A stretch of DNA of 64,000 nucleotides from Lytechinus variegatus (taxonomy: Eukaryota; Echinodermata; Echinoidea; Temnopleuroida; Toxopneustidae). The stretch covers positions 26,798,462 to 26,862,461 of the forward strand of contig NC_054753.1 in NCBI RefSeq assembly GCF_018143015.1. Direction: 5' to 3'. The notes beneath the pieces were generated by a model. It made no database searches. It worked only from the letters and a program-made list of their open reading frames with translations, and was not told the DNA's origin. The position numbers and the translations under genes are program-made. Each line of letters starts with the position of its first letter. The stretch's first letter is position 1. Positions 11,201 through 23,200 of this stretch are shown here, in pieces.

Positions 11201-14200
11201 TGATAGGAGAATTTAAAGAAAAGTAGGCCCAAATTATGATCATAGCTAGGTGCCGATTTGCGTTGTGAATCTAATTGTACAATCAGACAAGGGGAATGAT
11301 CTATTGTTTCACCCCCACTTATGACGTCACGGTTCGACACCAGTACCAGGGGCTGCATCAAAGGGGGCGGCGACAATCCCATGGTTGTAAACAAGTGGGA
11401 GGAAAACAAGTAGAGAAATTCCAAAAGTTGGAAGAAGAATATTGAAGGTTTACCCGCTCTGGGCTGGGTAAACCTTTATTATTCAATGAGGAAAAAATTG
11501 ACGTAATGTTTTGAGATAATCTTAGACTTATACCTCTTTTGCCTTTTATTCTCGATATCATTTTATCTAAGTCCCATGACCAAACTTCTCTGATGCCAGT
11601 GAATGAAATAAGGGAGAGCTCTACTTCCCTTCGACTCAAGTCCGTTGATACATTCAGAGGGTAAGAACACAGCAAAAACTGTGGTGTTAATCGGTGTACA
11701 TAGAGGACCACATCAGTTATTTTACACCGGTGTTAAATTGGTGGTGTTAGTTTTACACCTGTAGGTGTTATTACAACACCAATGGTTGTTATATTTACAC
11801 TCTTTGGTGTTTTGTTCAATCTCTAGGCTGTTATATTAACACCTCAGGGTGTGGTCCTCTATTAACACCAATTGGTGTTAGTTTTAACACCACAGTTTTT
11901 ACAGTGAACAATTGCGTGAGCACAGGGGTATAGAAAGGGAGTGGGGGTGGAGAATGTTGCCCTATCCCCCAGAAAACGGTTCCATGACCGATAAAGAAAA
12001 CGAAAAATACTATAGAATGGGAATGAAAGGAGGAGGGTGACACGAAACATCGTCTGGATCTTAGGATCTACTCTATCACAAAAGTAGCTTTTCATTTCGA
12101 AATTTCAGTTTCTCGAGGCTATCAAACGTACTCCCTGTTCTTTCCCTGAATATATTGGATTTATTAAGCAACTGGGCAGCTGGGTGGGATTGTGTGAGTG
12201 CATGTGTGTAATGGTGGGTGCGTGTGTGACTGTGTGTGGGTTTGTAATGGCCTACTTCTTGGAACACTTCCTACATTTATATCCACCAACCGGGTGCATC
12301 CCAACCAGAGATGCCCCCCCCCCCCGCTCCAGATGAACATGCCAATCAGTGCCTCATTCAAACAGTTTAGTGAAACAAAATTTGTATGAAAAAAAATCCT
12401 TTTCGGTCTATTTAACTCAACTTGTGTGTTTTACGGGAATAGGAAGCGTACACGTATGCTCACGTATACAAGACAATGAGCCGGTTCCTACCTCCGCGGT
12501 GAATTGAAATATGTCGAAATAGGTCTACATCTTACAGGCTTTACTTTTTCAGTATAGGCCCCTCCACTTTATTTATTTATTTCATTGGAACACATATGTA
12601 TCTGCTTGTTTAATGCAGTCGTTGTATTTTATTCAGTTGAAATGATTTATCATCAAATGTACTTTAATGATTTTTGGAAAATGTATATGTATAAATAAAT
12701 AACAAATAAGTAAATAAATAAATGTTAATGTACGAGACTGCAAAGGTACTTACCAAGTTTTTTTCGATTAAATCCCCAATTATCAAATAACAAGAGTGTG
12801 GGTGCGCGTCCGTGTGTAATCAGTGACAGATTTTTCCTGAAACGTTTTTAATGCGTACCATATACACAAATACAAATGTATTATGGAATTTGTTTCAGTT
12901 GTTTCTCAAGCCGGCTCGCAGGTATATCCCACCGGCCTGTATAGGCCTATGCCAAGCCTAGGTCTGGACTTTTATTACCCCCCCCCCCCATCCCCTTAGC
13001 TGCCAAGGTAGAAATGATTATAGCAGTGTATATAGGCTATCCACGAGTTTTAACTGTGAAAACATTACAAACATTTTTTTTCTTTAAAAGATAATATCAT
13101 ACAATCGTAATATATATATCTCTCTCATCTCCAGGTTTGCCCTTTTCAATATAGCACAAGGGGTAGCAGGTGATGGACACTACTGGTTTATTTCTCATTC
13201 TAGATATTATGGTGAGTGGATGAATCCTGGTTAGCATACTTCTTCTTTTTTTTTCTTCTTCTTCTTCTCCTCATTTTTCTCATTCTCCTCCACCACCTCG
13301 TCTTTTTGTTCCTTTTTTCCCTTCTTCTTCTTCTTCATCTTCATCATCTTCTTCTACTACTACCTTTTTTCTACTTCTTAATGTCGTTTAAGAGAACAGA
13401 GAAAAACACTAGTCGAATTTGTTTTGTGCGCAAGCGCGGGAACTCGCGATCGACAGCAGTCCACCGCTCTGTTTTCCACGACATTATTCAAACCAAATAC
13501 CTTTAACTCTGTGACTGCATGACCACAGCGCGTCGTAACGCGGTGCAGCTCCTTATGAAAATAAATCTTTGTTTATCTTGCATCCATCTTTTAATCAACG
13601 ATGCAATGTCGGACTGACTCCTAGAGTAATCACGGTTGACTCGACCATTTAGCTACGCAGTCAGCAGCGACTGCCACGAGAACTTGTGCTCTATGTCTTG
13701 TCAAAAGTCTATCTTATAAGAAATGTTTGTATTATTTTCTCAATTGTGGAAAAATCCGTTCTCATGCTATTATGCCAATTATACTTCAGTATATATTCTG
13801 ATTTCCATAATGCTATGTTTTTTTCTTCCAATTTTCAAATTCCCGGCAAAATCAGTTATACATTGATGTTTTCTATTTTCATTCCATACGTTATTCAGGT
13901 ATAACTGTTGCGGATTTCATATTTCCATGGTAAGAAAGCATGTTTCGATTTATTTGATATGTTTTTTTAATGAATTTTAATAATTTATGTTTGTCCTCGT
14001 ACATGTACACCAGTGAGTCAGTACATTCTTCCATCCCTATATAACATCAATGAAAACATCAGTGGAGAGTATGATCACGTGACGTTTAATGCACTTTGTT
14101 TTAGGTTTGTTTTCGTCATGGGAACATCAATCCATCTCGCGTTCAACAACCTCCTCTCCAAAGGTCGAAGTTACCGCTCAATCTTCAAGAAACTGGTTGT

Positions 14201-17200
14201 GCGAAGCATCACGCTTTTCGTCCTTGGGATCTGTTTTCAGCGTGAGTGTTGCCAATTTGATATCAAAAACAAAAATATACGGTTCCGCTGGTCTGTATAC
14301 CTTAGCGATATGTTATTAGTTTGTTATATTTCTAGGATTATTACACAGTGTGTTCCGTGTGAGTGTTGCCAATTTGGTAGAGATTATGTGATCCCACTGG
14401 CCTAGTATCGTATCATCACAGTATCATACAGTGATCAGGCCGGTATCAGGGAGATTTCGCTCTGCGACGTACGGAGAGTTCAAGAACAAAGAAAATCTAT
14501 TGTCGAATGCCCATCGTACGTGACAAAGAAAAAAACGTCTTTGTTGGTTGCCCCGACGCTAAATACTCATCTGTAAATCGTTATATTCTGCACCCTGAAT
14601 ATATTCTTGACACGTTGTAGACTTGTAGTGGAGATCTGCTATTTTTTAGTTCTTTTAATTAACCATTCATTTCTTGATATCAAGAATTGAATTCTTGATA
14701 TCAGGAAACGAATTATTGATATCAAGAAATGAAGTCTTGATATAAAAATGTATTCTTGATATCAAGAAATCTAATTCTTGATATCAGAAATTGTGAATAA
14801 ATGTTGAAACGTCTTGCCATTCGGTCGGCCGAGTGTGCCAGATGTCCATACAATGACGTACCACGGTGCCCATTGCTATATCGTACTAAGATGTGAAAAT
14901 ACTACAGGCATAATCTACTCGTCCCGGAGTCCCGGCTCCTCGTACTCTCGACCAAGACTAAAATAGATATTCCGGGCTTTCCCTGGGGATTCTTATATTT
15001 GTTTTTGTGTTATTTTTTTAAACTGACCCATATCTCAGGATTATTCAATTGAAAATAGGACCCATGGCTAAGGATTTCTTGCAAGAGCAAGTCCCATGTC
15101 TACGGCTTTCTTGCAATAGCAAGTCCCATGTCTAAGGCTTTTTTTTTGCAAAAAACGACCCACTAGAGCGGCACATCCCCGTATGCAATAGGCCTGTGTA
15201 TACACGCGAGTAACCCCTTGGGAATTAATTGAACGTTGCTGAGAAATTGAGCGGATTGTTAGTCCAAAACATCTTAGGTTTGTTTTATCATTAAGAGTAT
15301 ACGGCAGTTTGCTACTTTAAGTTTCTGTAAAATGAATCGTTTTTCGTGTTTGGTTTTGAATAAAATCTTTCTATGACAGACAAAGGATTTGTCGAAAATT
15401 AATGAGTCAAAACAGCACTTTCGTCCTTGACCATAGGCAGCAGAAGCGGGGGGGGGGGGGACTTGTCCCCCCCTAAATTTTAGGTGGGGGGGGGAAGGTC
15501 CCCCCTAAAAATTTTTTGATAACCTTTTTTTTTGCTTGTCAATTTTTTTCTTACGTCCCCCCTAAATTCACGTGGACCCCCCCTGAAAAGTGTGTTGTCC
15601 CCCTAAAATTTAGGTTGATAACCTTTTTTGCGGGCCCTTGTCCAATTTTTTACCTGTGTCCATCCCAAAAATTTAGGTGGACACCCCCTAAATTTTTTGG
15701 CTTCCGCCGCCAATGTCCTTGACTCTGAAGAAACGACATATATAGGCCTATATTTTCGTCAGCTCTGAAACTAGGCTGCTCCGCGGTTTACCAATCAACT
15801 ATAGGCGCCGCTTTTCCGACGGAGGCGACGGCGACGGCGGCGGCAGCGGCGACGTTGAAATCTTAACCAAGGTTAAGTTTTTGAAATATCTTAGTAAGTA
15901 TAAGGACCTAATTCATGTAACTTGGACATAATGGTAATCAAGTATTACTAAACATACTGCCCGAGTTTCAGATCGTATGATCAAAGTCAAAGGTCATTTA
16001 GGGTCAATAAACTTAGTCCATGTAGGGGGAATCAATATCAAAATTTTAACCAAGGATAAGTTTTTGAAATGTTGTCATAACTTTCAAAGTTTATGAACTT
16101 AGCTCATAAAAAGTAGACATATTAGGTTAATAGTGAATCACTAAAGATCCTGCATGAGTTTCAGGTCACATGACTGAGGTCAAATGTCACTTAGGGTCAA
16201 CTAACTTTGGCAATGTTGAGGTTATTTGAGGAATTGTCATAACTGTAAAAGTTTATGTATCTAGTCTATGAAACTTGGACATAAGAGCAACCAAGTATTC
16301 CTAAATATCATGTGCGAGTTTCAGGTCACATGATGAAGGTCAAAGATCACTTAGGGTTCACAAATTTTGGTAATGTTGGAGTTATTTGTGGAATTGTCAT
16401 CATAACTTTAAAAGTCTATGGATCTAGTTCATGAAACTTTGACATAAGAGCAGCAATGTATCCCTGAATAGCCTGTGTGCGTTTCAGGATCATGGCAAAG
16501 ATCAAAGGTCATTTAAAGGTCAATGAACTCTTGCCGTGTTGGGACTATGTGTTGAAATGACATCATTACTTAGGAAGTTTATGGATCTAGCTCATGAAAC
16601 ATAAGGACAATCAAGTATGAATGATTGTTTCGCACATATCTTAGGTCACATGATCATGGTCAAAGGTCATTCTGGGTCAATGGACATATATCGATTGCTA
16701 TATCGAATTGCGTAAGGCAGGCGAGACCGCCACAGGGGTCCCACTTGTTTAAGTTCATTGTGTTCATTCCTGAAAAAATGCACATAGAAATGCAATAAAT
16801 ATATACAATACCCCACCCCCCCCCCCCCCCGAAAAAAACTGTACATCCACTCACGTCACGATCTAAAGTTTCGGTTTTATTTTTCCTTATAGCTCATAAT
16901 GATATACGTACTCTTCGCATCCCCGGAGTCCTCCAACGTTTTGGTATCTCGTATTTCGTAGTTGCTTCTTCATATCTTGTTTCTCGACGTCTTCTAGCCA
17001 GAAGGAAAGAAAGGACGGTGAGATTGGCATTTTAGTCTTTACATATCTGAACCAACGAACGTAGATGGCAGCAATTCTTTGTTGTGTGTTGCTGCCCTCT
17101 GCGTTCGTTGATCTGAACTGTAGCGGATAATTCACAGCTGAATCATCTAGAAATATGCAGATTTAGGTGACAACGTTTCATCATTACAACATTTAAAACA

Positions 17201-20200
17201 TACTCGTTTAGTACCTGTTCCATGAAACTAAAAATGTCTTAGAAAATATTGAAGGATAAGACCTGTTTGCTGCATGAGTAATAAGGTTTTCATATCGACA
17301 TTTAATATACGCATTAAAGATAAATACAAGGGAGTTGTTTCATAGAGTTGTTCGGAAGTTAAGAGCGACTTTAGGAACGACTGGTGAACCTTTCTTATAC
17401 GCTAAATCATCGACAACTCAGTATATCATTTACCACAAGAAAGGATAACCAGTCGTTCTTAAAGTCGCCCTTAACTTACGAATAGTTTATGAAACACCCA
17501 CCAGTTGTAACGATTTCAGAATGATTTGAGGATGTCTGTTGATGAAGGTGTGGGTGTTTATGGGTGTTTGTGTGTATGTGTGAGTTTGAAATTACCTACC
17601 TTCTAGGGATATTGATACATACCCACCAACCGGGGACGTCCTACAACCTGTCCGGTGCAGATATCACTCAATATTTTCCTCGTCTGATTTAAAACCGTTT
17701 TTTTTTATAGTGATTTGTAAAATGTTATCTTTTGGCAAATTTAACTCAAGTCCTGTGTAAAAGCGGTAGGAAGTGACCCCGTTAGCTAACTATGCTCACG
17801 TTTTGTCCGAAATTGAGGTCGGTATTAGCATGATTAGTGGATTAAATTCAATTTTTTTAATTCAAACAGTGTATGAGACCGCAGACAAACGTTTCCATGC
17901 ACTCTGGCAATCAATGTCGTGAGTGGCCCAATGTAAAATTGCAAGACGATGTATGCCGGCGTGTGTGTCGACCTGGGATTGAGGTTACACTGCAAAAACT
18001 CCGGTGTTGATTTAACACCAGCCCGGAATCTATACATTTCCACACCAGAGAAGTGTTTATCAGTTTCGTTTTGGTATAACACCAGAGAGGTGTTTATACA
18101 ACACCAATTAGTATTAAAACAGCATCGGTTTGATTCCAAACTGGTGTTGTTTCAATTATCTGGTGTGGACATAATATAGATTCCGGGCTGGTGTTAAATC
18201 AACACCGGAGTTTTTGCAGTGTACCTTTATCTATTTTTGTATACATAATGATACATGATTACATTGTGTTCCTTGAAAAATTAATTTTGGTTTCAGAGTA
18301 AATGGTATATGATGTTCCGTGACGTCACTGACTATCTTGAGCTACCTCTGGCTGTCTGTCTCATTACTATTCATCTGCTTCTGACGTTTTTATTACCAGT
18401 TCCCGGATGTCCACTGTAAGTAAGAAAAGAGAGAGAAAAAAAGATTTTCATCCTATTTTGTTTTCGTTCGCATAATATATGACAAATTAACCTAAAACCA
18501 AGAATCGGCGTTTTGAACCAAACAATATGAATGTGTGTACAACTTTATGTAATATATACAGGCTATAAATATACATTGCTGTATGCCGCGGGAGGGGGGG
18601 GGGGCAGGGGCAGTTGTCCCCCCGAAACTCTGTAAGCTTACTTTTTTACTGAAAATTTTCACAGAATTAACTAAATGTATGCACGAAAATCACAAGCTCG
18701 GTCGTTTCGCTCCCTCGCTTTAACCTTTTTTTTCGAGAAGATTACGTACGTTCTGCCTCAAGCTAAAAATTTATGTAAATATAATGGTGAAAAAAAGAGA
18801 GATGACTTGATAATGTAACTGGAATTTGGAATGGAAGAAAATAAATGGTTGGAATGAAGGGTTTCACTGTTTGGTATTTTGTTTTCTGTTTACAGAGGTT
18901 ATCAAGGGCCTGGTGGTCCTCTTCTTGGAGAGAACGGTGAGCTAACGAACTGTACCGGGGGAGCTGCGGGTTACATCGACCGTATGTTCTTCACGGAAGC
19001 CCACATCATACCAAGACCGAAGTGCGCGAAGATTTACCGAACGACCGTCTCGGTTGACCCGGAAGGAATTCTTGGTACTTTGACCTGCATCGCGCTTTGT
19101 ATATTCGGTTTACAGGTACTCAGTCTTAAAATTGAGGGGGAAAAAACCTTTTAAGAGAACCGTAACACACGATTTGTGTGTTGTGTTAAGGAGAATTCAG
19201 AATTCAAATTTCTGATTTTTTTAAATTTCAATTATTGTTCAGGTATATTTTCTTAATGAGCACCGAAATGTGGACATGTGCCCCATATAAGTAGACTCAA
19301 ATATTATTGTTAGCATTATTATTTTCACTACTATCATCAAAAGATAAAATAATTATTCAAAATTTTGAGGGCAACTGCCCAACTTCCCCCCCCCCCGGTT
19401 CAGTCATGGTGCCCCTTGATGTGGGTGTGTTATTGCTGTGTGTATGTTTATAAGAAACTGAAATGATTTTTTTTTTTACATTAACCTATATTTTAAGGCG
19501 GGTAAGATTCTGCATCTCTTTTCCAGCGCGAAAGGGCGAATCATCAGACTTCTCATCTGGGGTATGGCACTGGTAAGTTGAGAAAAAATATAGTTACGCT
19601 CGCTATGTCCATATCCAAGTCAAGTCAATTTCATTCTCATTTATTCTTTTCTCGGGTTTTGTTATAACATGTACTACAAGGTTGGTAGACATTAGTCTGC
19701 AGGAACAGACCCTGACTGATTTTTTTTTTATCAACAAGTGGGTCCTCCGACAAGGCTAGAGCAGATAGATCGGTTTATTTCCAATTCGTCTAATGCCAAT
19801 TCGTCCACCATCAGTTCGTTCATGGTCTATTTTCATTTAGTCTATTGCCATTCTGTCTAATATTCAGTTGGTCCAATAGCCATTTAGTCCGTTTACCATT
19901 TGGTCCAATTATTGGACTAAGTGTTATATTGTGCAAAACGAATGAACAGAAAATGGGCTTTGAACGAACTGGTGACTAGGCGAAATGATTGTTAGACCAA
20001 ATGGTTGTTAGACGAGATGTTGATGGACGGAATGGCATTAGACTAAATGAAGGTAGCCCATGTGGTAAGTGGACGAGATGGCAGTCGATGAATTGGGAAT
20101 TTACCAAACCGATAGATCAGTGGCATATTCTGACCACTTTTCTCGAGTGAAGGATTTGCACAGCAACTAAAGTATTGCTAATCGTATGCTATGTGTTTCG

Positions 20201-23200
20201 ATTTATTATATGTATTTATTGAATTGATTGAATTTATATTTCTTCATTTCAAACAGATAGACAAAGTAAGTACAAAGCAAAATATGAAAACATAAATGAA
20301 AAGGGAACTCACTGGAAAGCAACGCTTATTTATGCGAGTCCACAGCAATAAATACTTGATTAAAATTCATCAAATATAAATAGTAATCAACAGGGTTCAA
20401 TGGAATGATAATTATTTCATTTCATTTTATTTCCATATCCATGATATCACAAAGTATATAATATAACTCAGACATACAAATTACACAATTGATGTTACTG
20501 AACGATAAAGCATATAATAATAATGAACAAATTTTGATATGGGGGGAACATGCAAAAAAGCAAAGCTTGTTACAAGGCAAGTTCCCTAAAATAACAGTAT
20601 GTAATAATCATAAGTTATCCTTAAACAGGAAATAAATCAATAAGAACGGACATTCTTGCTATAGGAAATACGTATACAGTTTGAAAAAAGGAAAAAGTAA
20701 ACAATATATATATTACTACTTATATAGCAATAGAATAATAATAATAGAATAATAATAATAATAATATAATAATAGAATAATAATAGTGCACCTGATACTC
20801 AGAACAGAACAGGAGGAAGGGAGAGAAAGGCAGACAGAGAGACGGTATATTCATGAGAGAGGGACACGTAGAACAGACGTGACGTAACATGAAGACAAAA
20901 ACACAACAATACAAATACATATAATCACATATTGGGCTAGTAAGATAAGACAGGAGGACAGCTTACAGTGTATCTATTGACAGTATGTATTATGTACCTT
21001 GCAATTTCGTAGAATTTGACAGAAAATAATGTGGAGATTAACTTTTAACTTTGTATTCTGAATTATATATAAAATTGTATATTTTTTCTTTCCTTCAGAT
21101 TACCTGCAGCGCCGTATTAAGTAAATGCCACTTGGCCGATGGATGGATACCTATCAACAAAACCCTGTGGTATGTATTACGAACAAAAGGAAATAAATTT
21201 CCCATGTATCACATAGTTGTTGCTCATTAACAGGTTTGTTTCATATTTGGTTGAAAAAAATGAAATATCTATTACGTACTTAAATGATCTTTGTACTGAA
21301 TGAACGGGAAAATACCAATTAACAACAACATACACATGCACATTCTGGGGAGCGTTTCATGAAAGGACTTATCCGACAAGTCCAGTTTTATCCGACAGGT
21401 ACCACAGTAACAATGCTTCTCGACCAATCAATTCAAAAGAAACGTGTCAGATCTGACAACTTGTTGGACAAAAATATTGATGAAACATTCCCCTGGGGAG
21501 CGTTTCATCAATATTTTCGTCCGACAAGTTGTCATATCTGACAATTTTCCTGGATTCTGATTGGTTGAGAAGCACCGTTACTATAGTAACTGTCGGATAA
21601 AACGTCCGACAAGTCCTTTCATGAAACGCACCCCTGGTTGTTACTATCATTGTCAATAAGTTTGCTAGCTTATTCGATCAGGAATGTTCTTTTTCTGAAG
21701 AGAATATCAGCATACAGATATAACTTTTTTCGACGTACACCTCGGAAAGGCATTTACACAAGAAGAAAGGGAATACGCATTCAAATGAAAAAGGAAAGCA
21801 GAAAAAGCAGCACAAAAAATATTTGAGTTATTAAATGAAATTTAATTTTTCGGCCTAGTATCACAAATTCACTCTCAACTATAAAATTTTATACTAGTCA
21901 GTGATCGTGTGTACTCTGAATCTATACCGAAATAAAGAGTAATTTTAAATGATAGTAAACTTTTTTTATATTAAATAAACATGAAATAACCTGAAATCTT
22001 ATAGATTCTATCACATTCCAGTTACAATCTTTTAAATGTGTCTGTTTCCTATATCGCCCTCACCGGTGGACTCGCGTTCGTGAGTGGTTGAAGCGCCCTT
22101 CTATCAACTATTTTTTTTATGCTTACTTTGAATCTACACCGAAATGAAGAGTAATTTTAAATGATATCAAACTTTTTTTAGATTAAATAAACTAAAAATA
22201 ACCTCAAATCTTGTCATATGAATAGATTCCATTGAATTCCATTTACTATCTTTTAAATAGGCCTGTTTCCTACATCGCCCTCACCGGTGGACTCGCGTCA
22301 GTGCTAGTGTGTACTCCTAAACTATACCGAAATAAAGAGTACCTAATTTCAAATGATATCAATTTTTTAAAGATGACATTAACATGAAATAACCTGACAT
22401 TTCACGAATAGATTTCAAGAAATTCCATTTACAATATTTTAAAATAGGTCTGTTTCCTATATCGCCCTCACCGGTGGACTTGCATTCGTGGTTCAAGCCC
22501 TTCTTCATTTTATCATTGACGTCACTCACTTTTGGAACGGATCGCCAATAATCTACATGGGTAAATAAATTTCCTTATTTTTTAAATGTGGACGGTTTGG
22601 CTCCACATTACCATCATGTTAATGAAAATCGTGGGTCGTGTGGTCCAGTGGTTAGAGCATTGGACTCATAATCGCAAGGTCGTGAGTTCGAATCCCAACT
22701 CTGCCAATGTCTCCACTTTGATAAAAAGGCCCAAGAGTGATATCTGTCGTCTATTACGTCAGCCACTATGACTGATTAACCTAGACTTAAAATTTTTCCA
22801 CGGGTAATTGGTTATATACCAGCTTGGCGTTTCACCAGCAAAAAGTGCTGTTCTGTCGAGTTCCTACGGGAGTTACCACAAACAGAAACAGAAACAGAAA
22901 AGTATCCCAAGTTATATATTTTGAATAAATAGATAAATCATAACCCAAAATTGAAATGAGAGTTATTTTACCAAACTATTCAGGTAGGCTATTAATTCAC
23001 AAAAAGGAAGATATCAATTGGCATATTTACCTCAAAGTAAGTCATTGGATCATTCAGTACAGGGTCCCGTAACACAAAGCTTAGCAATCAATCGTACGCT
23101 TGAGATTTACGATTGATTGTACATTGTAGTCAATGCAATCAATCGTAGAAAAATGTTCTACGATCATTGCGAAGTTTTGTGTTACAGGCCCCTGGTCTAT

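Noticed and set aside
13216..13506. Leu/Phe-rich open frame resembling a membrane protein
   Set aside because: It spans a CTT repeat in HGSNAT intron 8; the hydrophobicity is compositional.
22628..22705. Functional tRNA gene with CAT anticodon
   Set aside because: The A and B boxes are good, but the acceptor stem does not pair and the same head is joined to a common tail in another copy, so it is a SINE.
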